A stretch of 43,098 nt of DNA from positions 16,033,935 through 16,077,032 of the forward strand of contig JBOZIK010000001.1 of assembly GCA_051453625.1 (NCBI GenBank), in the 5' to 3' direction. The DNA is from Welwitschia mirabilis (taxonomy: Eukaryota; Gnetophyta; Gnetopsida; Welwitschiales). This document shows, one piece after another, positions 32,381 to 43,098 of this stretch. The notes under the pieces are model-generated. The model worked only from the letters and a program-made list of their open reading frames with translations. It was not told the origin of the DNA and made no database searches. The first letter of the stretch is position 1; every line of letters begins with the position of its first letter. A program made the position numbers and the translations under genes.

Positions 32381-33540
32381 AATTATTATATTAATATAAA
32401 GCTAAAAAGCATATTTTGGTATCATTCTATGCATATTTTATTACTTAAAAAAAGTAATATTATCTCTAGTTACTCTTGTTTTTGCAACTAAACATAAATC
32501 AGGATAATCAATAGTGCTTAGAAATATGTATTTTCTAGCATATCATCTAAATTCTATCATGCTTTATTACTTTTGCCATCTCCACTTGATGTAATACATG
32601 TATACAATAATTTTGTAGTAATAAACCAATCTTACTAGTTTAAGTAACTTCATCATGAGACTATTGTGATGATGCATTTTAAACTAAATGGTTAAATCTC
32701 GACTACTTCTTAAGTAAGCCTTTGGTTATTTTTATTTTATGATGTGAGCTTATTTTAGGTTAATAGAAACATAATTTATACATTTTTCTAGTATTTTTTT
32801 ATATTATCTAAATATTATTTAGTAATATTTTTTACACTTATTTCACCATCTAAGAATCCATCATTTTGATGTTAGAAGGAGGACTGCTCTAAAGTTAACT
32901 AGCAGAGATGACAGAAACTATGATTTAATAAGATAATCAAGGAAAATAATAAGATGAAATAGACAGGTATGTTAGAGACTTGCATAAATATGGTCTAGAT
33001 AAGTAGACCTAAAATAATATTAAAATAGAGGTGGGAAAAAAATTTACAAAGAATGAAGTCATTCTTAGAAAGGTGGCAAAAGAACAAATACTTCTTGATT
33101 TGATGATTGAATTTGAGTGGAAATTATGTAACATTCTTACATTACCTCACTTATAAGAAGAATCTTCTCAAATGGTTTAAGTAAAAAAACCTAAAAAGAA
33201 AGTTGTACTAAGATGTTATTAGGAAGATGATGGAGATTCAAGATCATTAAATCATGATACTCATTGGTTAGAAGATTTAAATCTTATTAACCCTACTATC
33301 TTATAACAAGTAGATAAAGTAAGAAATAAAAATACTATGATGATATAGAATTTTAAAGGTAAAAAGTTAAAAAAAAAACCCTTTTACATTTAAGGTTGTT
33401 TGATGTCTTTTGTAAAGGTAACTATCTTGATTCAGAATCGGATTTCCTAAGATATTTTCTTTTTTCTCTAAAATGAGATGCTTAATTATGATATTACAAG
33501 AACCCTAATCATGCTTTTAGTTTCTAGGGAACACTTAAAA
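32381..33540. other. No recognisable gene
   Basis: AT-rich DNA between two gag-like fragments. Short plus-strand stretches such as QILLDLMIEFEWKLCNILTL can be read at 33080-33150 but match nothing I know. Confidence 0.4.
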
Positions 33541-33870
33541 ATGCTTTCCTAGCCAAATTTTGACTCATGAAGATGGTTGAAGATCTTAAAAAACAAATCT
33601 TAAAGATTTTACAAAGAGATAATAAAGGATTTAATGAGTTCATGAATAGGTATGACATATTGTTAGCTAAATGTTCTAATCATGAAATCATAGGTAGGGA
33701 ATGAGTCAAAGCCTTACTTAGAGTACTACAAAGTTAGATGTTGAAAGGATTATATTTATTATATAGAGGAAGCATCAACATAAAAAGTTCCAAAAGGTGG
33801 AAAAAGCCATTACTCAATGAGTCAAGGATGGGAACAATAAAATGAAAAGAAAAAAAGGTAAATTAAGTAT
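33541..33870 (+). pseudogene. Possible Ty3/gypsy Gag capsid fragment
   Basis: The plus strand reads KMVEDLKKQILKILQRDNKG, FNEFMNRYDILLAKCSNHEI and LYLLYRGSINIKSSKRW with two stops. This resembles the retrotransposon Gag segment LRxxIxxxxQxxxESxxxxWxRxxxLLxxCPHH, followed by a GGSIxxKTPxEA-like block. It lies opposite in strand to element D, which begins at 33881, so it belongs to a different element, possibly the same as the fragment at 32070. Confidence 0.4.
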
Positions 33871-33880
33871 ATACCTATAA

Positions 33881-33987
33881 GACCCCAAATTTATATAGTT
33901 TAAAATCTTTAAGATTCGCACTCTATTACCAAATATAAATCATAGACTTCTACAGTTGAAAAATTCAAATTTGCTCTGATACCAAAA
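33881..33987 (-). repeat. LTR/primer-site junction repeats, lower copy
   Basis: GACCCCAAAT at 33881, a degenerate GCACTCTATTACCA at 33918 and GCTCTGATACCA at 33973 correspond to the three units at 40915-41036. They are spaced about 55 bp apart, with TAGTT(G/T)(A)AAA phrases between. Confidence 0.55.
33973..33984 (-). promoter_or_regulatory. Primer binding site, initiator tRNA-Met type
   Basis: On the minus strand TGGTATCAGAGC, a perfect match to the standard plant primer site, 3 bases after the LTR end (...TTACA). Its presence beyond the LTR at 33988-36188 means a further element copy or a tandem arrangement extended to lower coordinates. Confidence 0.75.
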
Positions 33988-34680
33988 TGTAATACCTATA
34001 TTTCTACCTTTAAATTTATGAACGTTACTTATTTACTAAAGAATTAAGTCCTCATTCTTCCCATCTATCATATGCATTAGTTACAAAATAACTCATGATT
34101 TTAATAAAAATTCAGCATAAAAATAATAATAAAAGGAGCGAAAAAACACATCTCCTTTTCTTGAAAGCTTATTATTAATAAGTGAACATAGATTTCTATT
34201 CAAGGGATATCATTTTATATAAACATATAAACTAAAAAGTTTTAATAAAATTTTGTAATAAAAGCTTGAAATTGAAATTCTAAATCATACTTATCCATAA
34301 TAATGATTCTAGAAATTTATAATCACAAATTATCATTCAATGCCCTTTAAGGTAATATACACAACTAAAGATTCAATATATACATTATGGTCCTTTAAGT
34401 AAAGTATGAAGAATGTGTCCTTAAATCATCACATTTCATTGAAAGAAATTTTAAGAAAAATATCCATTATTGAAAACATAATGTATCATCTAAGAAAAAC
34501 TTCATAAATTGTAAATCACGCATATGATAAATTAGAGTTTAACTCTCAACATATCTAAGAAAATATTATTTCAGAAAAGTATATCATGTTCTCAAGATCC
34601 CAATCATATAACACCAAGTATTTAAGATTAATGAAGGAATACAAGATTATTTAGCAAAATTTTCCAATAATACTAGAACA

Positions 34681-34691
34681 NNNNNNNNNNN
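34681..34691. other. Assembly gap, 11 N
   Basis: Short unresolved stretch in the element D LTR. The other LTR copy is continuous through the equivalent position near 41786, so only about 10-20 bp are missing. Confidence 0.95.
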
Positions 34692-34944
34692 ATCCTTATG
34701 TCCACTTCAGCATTCATAGTCAGATTTTTCACCTATCACACAAATGTATGAGATGATAACTATGAAAATCTCACAACTCCTAGTATAATCAAGGTAAGAC
34801 TAGGCAAAATAAAAAAGGATTTTTCAATTGTTAAGATATGAACAATAAGTAATAACTTTAAGAACAAGTCGTATTATAAAACATTAACCTTATGGTTATG
34901 AAATGAGAATAATCAATATAGATTTTTACATATATTTCAATCAC

Positions 34945-35275
34945 TTCATGCCTCACTTGGTTATCTCTAAAGCTGACTGCCTCCTTTGGTAATCTATTGT
35001 TCTTATATAATATTTTATATTTTACTTCATTGCCTCATTCAGTGATCTGTGAAACCCACTACCTTATTTCATGATCTCTAATTATCATGTTTAGATATTT
35101 CACATATCATTAACTTCACTTTCTCGTTTCGTAATTTATGAAGCCCACTATCTCATTCAGTGGTCTGTGGTCAATTTATTATTCCCACTGCCTCATTCAG
35201 CAATTTGTGGGATTCTCACCTCACTGCCTCATTAGGTGATCTATGAATCTCACAGCCTCATTTAGTGATTTATGG
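34945..35275. repeat. Nine-unit array of CACTGCCTCATTCAGTG-type repeats, lower copy
   Basis: Nine units of about 25 bp, separated by variable spacers, follow the pattern CACTGCCTCATTCAGTGATC then TGTGA or TATGA. The best units contain CACTG and CAGTG as short inverted arms around CCTCATT. Others keep the CCTCATT core with decayed arms. Spacers range from a few bases to over 40. Confidence 0.8.
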
Positions 35276-35688
35276 AATTAATTCATTATAAGTTTAAGAA
35301 ATCATGATAATAAGAAAAGTATGATAGGGTAAAACCATGAAGTATATACTTTGACAAGTACAACTTAAGTTTAAATAACAAAATATTAAGTATACAAGGT
35401 AGTAGAAGATATGGTTTGAGACAAGAATGATTCTACTTTAATTAAGCATCACCTATTTTTATATTTGTTTTGCAATAATATAAACACATCAAACATAATA
35501 CTCATTACATACAAAATAATGAACCAATAATAAAGCAAGAAAGAACAGAATCAGACTTGTATCAGATTATGGTGTTCAAGGACTTTAAAGATCTTCCAAG
35601 TTTCCAAAGCTCCTAGACCTTCTAAGCTCTAAGATTTAAAGGAAAATCCTTTTTTAGAGATTAAGCTAGAATTAACAGAGAAAGGACT

Positions 35689-35697
35689 CTATTTATA
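35689..35697 (-). promoter_or_regulatory. TATA box of element D LTR (minus strand)
   Basis: The minus strand reads TATAAATAG followed by AGTCC, about 490 bp into the LTR. The equivalent in the other LTR (about 42790) is partly decayed. Confidence 0.5.
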
Positions 35698-36188
35698 ATC
35701 AAAGAACATGGTAAAGTAACTAGATTCAAGAATACAAGAGGATACATCATGATCCAACAGTAAAGGTGAGTGTTTCATAAAATTTCATAAAGGCTTGTCT
35801 AAACATGAGGTGCTTTAATAATATATAAAGAATGCTTTTTATTTTATCACATTTATTCATAATAATGAAGAAAAATAATAAGCCTCCATAATTAACATTT
35901 AATCATGTATAAATTCTAGAAAGGTGTAATAATAATAATAAGTAAATGATATCATCACCACTATAGGAACATTTTTCAAGATTATGAAGTAATATTTTAG
36001 TCTTTACAAGATAAAAGGGACTTAGAGCATAATTTAATATAATAGCACATCAAAAATATAATATCTATATCAGTTGAAGATTCAAAAATAAAATATGATG
36101 TAATAATTTCATAAATAAAAATAATGTTAATGCAATACATTAATTTATCCACTATTAAAACCACTAACTTTGCATTTAAGATGTGATA

Positions 36189-36230
36189 TTTCTCCATCCT
36201 TGAAAAAGTTCCATCCTTGAAATGTAAATA
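36189..36230 (-). promoter_or_regulatory. Element D pre-LTR motif and polypurine-like tract
   Basis: The minus strand reads ATTTCAAGGATGGAAC then TTTTTCAAGGATGGAGAA directly before the LTR start. The TTCAAGGATGGA phrase occurs twice. In Del/Tekay relatives the phrase is TTCGAGGACGAA followed by a GGGGAGAA polypurine tract. Confidence 0.6.
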
Positions 36231-39200
36231 AGAAATCTTAATTCTACACTATAATACATTTATTTTATATTTTCAAGTAACTTTAACTCTCTATCCCTAA
36301 TCATCATACTTAGTTGAATTTATCTTCTTTTAATATCATATATAAATTGTTAAATAGGTTGAAATGTTAATCACATGCTTGTTAATCAAGGTCACGATAA
36401 CACCAATTATCTCTTGTTTATAGAATAATCAAAAATCTAGGAATTCTCTTCTTCTTCTATTTTTTACTTTGATTTCATGATGTAAGTTCTAAAAGTTATA
36501 GTAAATGAGTATATCAATTCACAAAACTCTTTTATAAACCTTCAATCTTCTCATTTCCTAAGGTCATAATGCTTACTTGATTATGGAAAATATTATAAAC
36601 TAGCATATTTTCATAAGAGGTTGGATAAAGATCACATAATTGATTTTGTAAGAAATTTATAAGAACATAGTTGAATATAATTGTGGATGGTTGAAACCTT
36701 TCTATTTCATAAGCCAAAATATCTCAATAACCTCTTTACTTAAACCAAACCAAAATAAGCTTGGAATAGTAAGTATTATGATGCAACAATCTCTCGTTCT
36801 AATTTATAACATTTACCTCAAGATATTTTTTATAGAAATTTCTCAAGCCTAAGCTCATAAATCATAAGTATCTTCCACTTTACACTCATTTGTTATCTCT
36901 TTCTTTCAATTCTTCTCTGATAAATCTACTTACATAATCTAGTTGAGTTCCCACTTCAAGGATTAATAAGTATAATGTAACACTCTAATCCTAATAAGTA
37001 AAGAATAACATGTTGAGAAATAAAGCCAAAGTTATGTAAGCATAAATCAAAAAAATATACAATATCTTTAAGATTAATTTATAGTGAGCAAGATTTGGAT
37101 TTATGTACATAATCCAATCCAAACAAAACTTTAAGATACTAACATTATTAACTTGTTACAAACTTAACATGCAACTAAGCATTACTAGATGTAGAACAAT
37201 GGTAACTAGGAGAGAAGAATTGATTACTATAAATAACTAGTTAAATAATATGAGAAACTTTTAAGAAAATGGAATTATTTGGAAACTTGTTAATAATGGC
37301 ATATAGGCTATCAAGATAAACTAATGAGTTAAGAAGTCTAACCAACTAAACTCGTATTTCACTAGTAATTAAGAAACATATAAAGAGAAGATGTTAAATA
37401 TTTGTATAAAGTATTATAAAATATCTATATGTTATTCATCATTTTAAGGAATTTAACAAATCTACCTTCTTCTTTGATAAGGATTCAAAATTCTATGTTA
37501 AGTTAAGACCTTGAAAATGCATGTATCCAATAATCTCTATGTAAACAACATTTTTGAATGGGGGAAATTCCTAGAGTCATATCCTTCCAATAATTTCTCC
37601 ACCTCCTTATAATCATCTTTCAATTTTTAAGAACCATATAGATTCAATGAATAACTGATCTACATCAATCAGACATCCTACTAGACTTCATATTTTGTAA
37701 TCCAATTTATTTATCTAATTTGTGACTAATAATAAAAGACATAACTTTGTAGCTTCTCACCAAGTTCCATTTTCTTGTCTTACCTATTGCTAAGCCTTAT
37801 GATCTAAGGACAATGCAAAATCCTCATAAACACAATAATGGACAAGCAACTTAAGGATTTATTTGGTTTTAAGAAGACAACAATTAAAGTAAGGAAATAT
37901 AAGTAAATGTTATGTAGTAAGAAATTGTTTTAACCCTTCATCAATCTCCTTATACTAATTAAGTGTCTTGTCCTTCTTGATAATGTCAAACATAAGTAAA
38001 ATTCATAGCTAGAAGTCCTACTTAGATAAAGTAAGTATCTCAGTTTTTCATGAAGATTCACTAATATGATTATCAAACATTCTATAAACATTGTAAAATC
38101 TCCTTTTATTCAAAAATATATTTAAGATAATTGAAGAATCTCATACACATTATTCACATGGAATCAATTGGATGTTATGTAATCTAACTCTCACTACATT
38201 TTCACAAATCACAAGTGCATATTTTATTCTAAAAGTAGGGCAAAGCTTCATAGACATTAAAATAAAGCATGCTTCGTTCACTACTACTATTGTTTTCTTT
38301 AATTCTAATGTTCATGCCAGTAAGAAAAACAAATAAAATAAAAGGCAAGATGAACATTAGATACTAGAAATGTGAAGTGATAAGGGAAAAATCACTTGTA
38401 GTCAAAGATAATAGACACCAGCACATAGAGATCTTGCACAATGATCATATTAGAAAGAAGACTATGGTAATAGAAAAACGGACTAGTAGCAAAGGGTCAC
38501 ATCAAAGGAAGTGGAGGGGTATCTCAAATAGAAAGAACTTCAAGAAGAAGGCTAATTTAAACCAAAAATGAGTGGCAAATATCAAAGTATAAATAATGTA
38601 GTAGCATAAGATGATAAATAATTATGAAGCCAGTGTAATAAAAAAAATAGTAAGGCAATATGCAAAACAAGTAGTAGTAACGAATGTTAGGGTGATGGTA
38701 TACAAAAACAAAAACACTATTATAGAGTAGTCATTAATAATCTCTGTAGTAATAGACATTAAAGGAATAAGACAAACCATTGGAAGGTTATTGAGCTAGT
38801 AATAAGACTGACACTATTCAGTCACTAAGCAATTAGTAAGGCTAGGTTTGGGTAAGCAGTCCAGTGTATTTTGCAAGTTCTTCAGACTTGTTTTTCACAT
38901 TGTCCAAATAAAAAACATGATGTTCTTATTACCAAAAAGAAGCTCCATTATTCTCATTTATCTCATCTTTAGATTCCACTTGTCTACTAAGCAATGCATG
39001 TAAATATACATCTTTAAAGGCTTTAACATAAAAATCTCAATTGATACATTTTAATACACACATTTCATGAGCACACTAATTACTAAGATCATAACAATGA
39101 GTTGTTACCACTGTATGAAGTACAATAATACATAAGAGTCAATTTCCATGTTGGTTAACAAATATGAAAAATTCTCATCTCTGAGAGGTTAGTTGCAGAA

Positions 39201-40914
39201 ATCATTTCCATTTGTCCCCTCACTTCTGAAACCCAATTTTTAAGTCAAGTTGAAAACTACCCCATTCAAAGTCCATCACTGTAAGTAAGGCTCTCCCAAG
39301 AAGTAGGTTTTCACTGCATATATTTTTAAGACCTATGTCTGAAAGGGACTTTTTGCATGGTTATAGTAATAAGAAGAGTAGAAAAAATTAAGAAATAGGC
39401 ATAATAAACATATGTCACATGCAAATGGTGATTCATAAGGACAGTTTATGGGAAATGCTTTATTTAACATGTGTAGAGTAGGAGAAGGAGAAGTTAGTGA
39501 TGAAAAAATATTATAATTCTTAAATGAAGATATCAGAGGACCAATCAAAGATGTCATTTTCTATTTTTTTATAGAAAACATTATTTTATTACCTGTAAGT
39601 GGGACATAAAATTTTTTTATTAACTTGAATGAACATTATGTTTAATACATCTTCATCACAAAAATAAGTTTGATTTATCTATTTGAATATAAACAAACCT
39701 CAGCATCTGTAATACAAGAAAATAAGTTATTTCATCACAATCGATAACTGATGTTGTAAGGGGATGGAGGGAAAACACAGTTGATGACATATGATATTAT
39801 AAGGAAATGGAGGGAAAATGGAATTAATGACATCTGATATTATAAAGAGACAAAGAACAAATGCAATCAAATTTTTACTCATTTATTTACAATAGGATAA
39901 TTAATTATTCAAGAGAGATCTTAGCGTTGTTTTGTCTTTCCATATCTATGCAATAGTTGTTTAACCTTTCCATCTTTGCTCCACTTTTTTTCTCTTCATT
40001 TATCTTAGTTGTTTTGTTCTATTTCCATCTCAGCCATTTTAATGTTTTAAGAAAGAAACATTCACTTGAAATTCTAAACAACAAAAAATTTTACTAAGAA
40101 ACATCTAGCAGTAATTTTTAACTCTATCAAATACTCCATCATCTCATTAAATTTTAGTAATGCCTCTCCAAAGGATAACATAAAAATATTTCTTCTTTGT
40201 AGTGACTTTAGTTTATATTATTAACTTCAACATCTAGAAAGATATAATAGACTCTTTACACTAGTCCTACATCTACACTAGGTCCTCTATCTTTAATATT
40301 TAATCTTTACCTCACTCAACGAATTTCCATTTTAAATTCTAATTTCAATGGTTTAGCATATATTTAAAGATTAATAATACTAATGATGATTTCCATTTTT
40401 GCAAGAGACATTCCTTGGCTTCATCTCACAAGCACTGCACATAAATCATCTTCTTTCTCAATTAGGATGCATAACCTAACTAGATATTTTTGTGTTACAA
40501 GTTGGAATATGCAAGGATAGCCTCTAAAAAACTTGTCTTACATATCATCAAAGAGAAAATCAGACTTCCACATGAGTAAATTATGGATAAAAAAGCAATT
40601 CTTGATAGTATTTTGGCCTTTTCTTTTTTATTTTGTTGGGGAATTCTCTTTATGTTGTTTTAAGTTTCACCTTTTCTTATGCTTCCTATCCTTACTCTAC
40701 TACATGCTACCTTGAGAAAGAAGGATGGAAATCGCCTTATCAAAAAGAATAATTTAATTTACTTTATTATTTTTATTTTTATTTATTTATTATTTATTTC
40801 ATCATTATTCCAAAAATCTTAGTCACTTTATTCAACTAACATCATAACCCATGCTCTAACATTGAAATTTATGATGGCTTCTCAACAATCATACCTAGTG
40901 AAATCGAAATCTAG
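36231..40914 (-). other. Element D internal region, no coding domain recognised
   Basis: About 4.7 kb of AT-rich DNA. Candidate frames (36532-36717 minus, 38377-38571 plus, 39333-39557 minus, 40533-40715 plus) are 60-74 residues, have no known motif and lie on mixed strands. No gag zinc knuckle, (Y/F)xDD, CIDY-like or integrase motif was found on either strand. It is probably a non-autonomous element or one with nested, decayed insertions. TGTAACACTCTAATCC at 36976 resembles the end of another LTR. Confidence 0.45.
40740..40805. repeat. TTTA/TTATT-type microsatellite
   Basis: Low-complexity run of TTTATTTATTATTTATTT-like sequence. Confidence 0.7.
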
Positions 40915-41039
40915 GCTCTGATACCAAAATGTAAGACCCCAAATTTCTATAGTTGAAAGTATTCAAGATTGATGCTCTAATACTAAATGTAAAATCTAGA
41001 TCTATAGTTGAAAAATTCAAACTCGCTCCAATACCAAAA
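40915..41039 (-). repeat. Triplicated LTR-end/primer-site junction
   Basis: Primer-site complements occur at 40915 (GCTCTGATACCA, perfect), 40974 (GCTCTAATACTA) and 41025 (GCTCCAATACCA). Each is followed by AAATGTAA, the LTR end on the other strand, and the first two by CTATAGTTGAAA and ATTCAA. Periods are 59 and 51 bp. On the minus strand each unit reads as an LTR terminus plus primer site, and the perfect primer site is the one farthest from the LTR. Confidence 0.7.
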
Positions 41040-43098
41040 TGTAATGCCTATATTTATAACTTTAAATTTATGAATGTTACTTATTTACCAAAGAATTAAG
41101 TCCTCATCCTTCCCCTCTATCATATGCATTAATTACAAAATAACTCATAATTTAATAAAAATTTGGCATGTGAGGACTCCTAATTTTAATTAGTCTTCAA
41201 TAAATTTATTTATCATAGCATAAAAATAATAATAAGAGGAGGAGAAAAACAAATACTCTTTTCTTGAAAGCTTATTATTAATAAATGAACATAGATTTAT
41301 ATTCAAGACATATCATTCTATATACACATATAAACTAAAAACGTTCAAGAAAACTTTGTAACAAAAGCTTAGAATTGAAATGTCAAATCATACTTATCTA
41401 TAATAATGATTTTAGGAATTTTTATCATAAATTTCCATTCAATGCCCTTTGAGATAATATACATAGCTAAAGACTCAATATACACATTATCATCCTTTAA
41501 GTAAAGTATAAAGAATATGTACTAAAATCATCACATTTAATTGTAAGAAATTTCAAGAAAAATATCCATTATTTAAAACATAATGTATCATCTTAGAAAA
41601 ACTTCATAAACCATAAATTACCCATATGATAAATTAGAGTTTTAACTCTAAACACATCCAAGGAAACATTATTCTCAAAAATTATATCATGTTCTCAAGA
41701 TCTCAATCATATAACATTCAGTATTTAAGATTAATGAACGAATACAAGATTATTCATTAAAATTTTCAATAACACTAGAATAATAAGCCTTCACATCCTT
41801 ATGTCCACTTCAACATTCATACTCTAGATTTTTAACCTGTTACACAAAAGTATGGGATATGAACTATGAAAATATCATAGCTTTTAATATGATCTAAGTA
41901 AGATGAGATAAGATAAGAAAGGAAATTTTAAATGTTAAGATAAAAAGGACAAGTAAGGACTTCAAGAAGAAGTTATATTATAAAACATCGACCTTATGGT
42001 TATGAATTAAGAATAGTTAATATATGTTTTTTATATATTTCAATAACTTCACTACCTCATTCAGTGATCTATGAAGTCCACTACCTCATTCAGTGATTTG
42101 TAGTTCTTATTTAATATTTCATATTTTACTTCACTACCTAATCTGATGATCTATGATGCTCACTGCCTCATTTGGAGATTTTTGGTTCTCATGTTTATAT
42201 ATATATCACATATCATTAACTTTACTATCTTATTTGGTGATTTGTGAATCCCAGCCTTAATCAGTAGTTTTTGGTTAATATATTATCCTCGCTACCTTAT
42301 TTGATGATCTATGTCACTACAATACCTCATTTAGTGATTTGTAAAGCCCACTACCTCATTTGGCAATCTATGAAATTACATAATCATAAGTTCAAGAAAT
42401 CATGATAATAAGAAAAGTATGATAGGGTATAACCATGAAGTATATATTCTTGACAAGTATAAATTGAGTTTAAATAACAAGACATTGGGTATAGAAGATA
42501 GTAGAAGATGATAATTAAGACAAGAGTAATTCTATTTTAATCAAGCATCACACATTTCTATATTTATTTCACAAGAATATAAACACATCAAACATAATAT
42601 GCATTACATAGAAAGGAATGGACTAATAAGAGATCAAGAAATAATAGAACTATACCCATATTAGATCATGATATTTAAGAACTTCAAAGATCTTCTACAT
42701 TTCCAACTCTCCTAGATCTCCTAATCTTTAAGGTTCAAAGGCAATGTCTTTTTCATAAATTAAGATAAACTTGAGGAAGGTAGGGTTATATTTATGATGA
42801 GAGAACATGGATAAAGTGATTAGACTCAAGAATACAAAAGGATATATCATAAGCTAATGGTAAAGGTGAGGGTTTTATAATGTATCATAAAGGCTTGTCT
42901 AACCATTGGATGCTTTAATAATATATAAAGAATGCTTTCTATTGTATCACATTTAATCATAATAATGAAGAAAATAATAAGCCTCCATAATTAACATTTA
43001 ATCATGCATAAATTCTAGGAAGGTATAACAAAAATAATAAGTAAATGATATCATCAACACTACAAGAACATTCTTGAAGATTATAAAGTAATATTTTA
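41040..43098 (-). repeat. Element D second LTR, cut by the window end
   Basis: Minus-strand 3' end at 41040 (...GGCATTACA). Aligns with 33988-35998. It carries its own nine-unit array at 42050-42372 and an extra segment of about 54 bp at 41163-41217 (GGCATGTGAGGACTCC...). By orientation this is the 5' LTR of element D. Confidence 0.7.
42050..42372. repeat. Nine-unit array of CACTGCCTCATTCAGTG-type repeats, upper copy
   Basis: Also nine units, for example CACTACCTCATTCAGTGATC (42050), CACTGCCTCATTTGG and CACTACCTCATTTGGCAATC. Unit number and order parallel the lower copy, so the array predates the insertion and was copied with the LTR. Confidence 0.8.

Larger units (their letters stand above)
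33988..36188 (-). repeat. Element D LTR, about 2.2 kb
   Basis: The minus-strand start is TATCACATC (36188, TG changed to TA) and the end ...GGTATTACA (33988). A TATA box lies near 35697. Downstream of it, in what would be transcribed RNA, sits the nine-unit array at 34945-35275. It matches 41040-43098 throughout, except that it lacks about 54 bp present at 41163-41217. There is an 11-N gap at 34681. Confidence 0.7.
33881..43098 (-). mobile_element. Element D: Del/Tekay-like LTR retrotransposon without visible pol, minus strand
   Basis: A 2.1-kb direct repeat (33881-36000 and 40929-43098) has GCTCTGATACCA next to its low-coordinate end, the reverse complement of the initiator tRNA-Met primer site TGGTATCAGAGC. 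The element therefore runs right to left. At the high-coordinate end of the lower repeat, the minus strand reads TTTTTCAAGGATGGAGAA before TATCACATC, like the TTCGAGGACGAA...GGGGAGAATGTGACATCC end typical of Del/Tekay elements. The LTRs are thus about 2.2 kb. The 4.7 kb between contains no pol domain that I can read. Confidence 0.65.

Noticed and set aside
36532-36717. 61-residue minus-strand frame as pol C-terminus of element D
   Set aside because: Position near the 3' LTR is right, but no chromodomain or integrase-tail motif is present.
36976-37010. TGTAACACTCTAATCC as the terminus of a nested solo LTR
   Set aside because: The TGTAACACCC-like end is suggestive, but no partner end, primer site or target duplication could be found.
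38377-38571. Basic 64-residue frame as a gene
   Set aside because: Lys/Arg-rich low complexity on the strand opposite to element D, with no domain or conserved neighbour.
1-43098. CRISPR array, bacterial operon or phage content
   Set aside because: No direct-repeat/spacer array, no ribosome binding site-spaced ORFs, and all recognisable domains are plant retroelements.

Overview
This is a gene-poor, very AT-rich, CG-poor stretch of nuclear DNA, most likely from a flowering plant. The evidence is the content: large, decayed Ty3/gypsy retrotransposons of the Athila/Tat type primed by tRNA-Asp, a Del/Tekay-like element primed by initiator tRNA-Met, and a plant-type L1 LINE. I found no intact gene, tRNA or rRNA. 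Every coding trace is broken by stops and frameshifts. Eleven N runs show it is a draft assembly, and two of the 100-N gaps look like contig ends that overlap and were never merged. I cannot name the species.

Layout. 1-2990: 3' part of Athila-like element A (protease trace, gap, 3' non-coding region, polypurine tract, 3' LTR). 2991-3977: N gap hiding the A/B boundary. 3978-13685: element B, the most complete copy (5' LTR, tRNA-Asp primer site, gag, protease, RT, RNase H, internally deleted integrase, long 3' non-coding region, polypurine tract, 1251-bp 3' LTR). 13691-14200: LTR-like DNA with a minisatellite, TATA box and polyA signal. About 15.9-19.06 kb: degraded LINE on the minus strand. 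19209-29596: element C, bounded by a near-perfect 5-bp target duplication and inserted beside the LINE. C has a third LTR inside it and a long unknown ORF relic where pol should be. 29602-33880: weakly annotated DNA with an A/T-rich block and two gag-like fragments. 33881-43098: element D on the minus strand, with a 2.2-kb LTR, about 4.7 kb of internal DNA with no recognisable pol, and the start of a second LTR at the window end.

How it fits together. A, B and C are related subfamilies. Their R/U5, primer site, polypurine tract and a block of 3' non-coding DNA align by eye, while their U3 regions have diverged. A and C carry decayed copies of a palindrome with core TCATCCGGATGA in U3, about 110-125 bp apart. 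Both B and C carry three related units in the leader just after the primer site. Element D carries a nine-unit array of short potential hairpins inside the transcribed part of its LTR, plus a triplicated LTR/primer-site junction. These repeated cis-elements are the least explained and most interesting signals here. Most visible coding damage is consistent with C-to-T/G-to-A decay expected of heavily methylated plant repeats.
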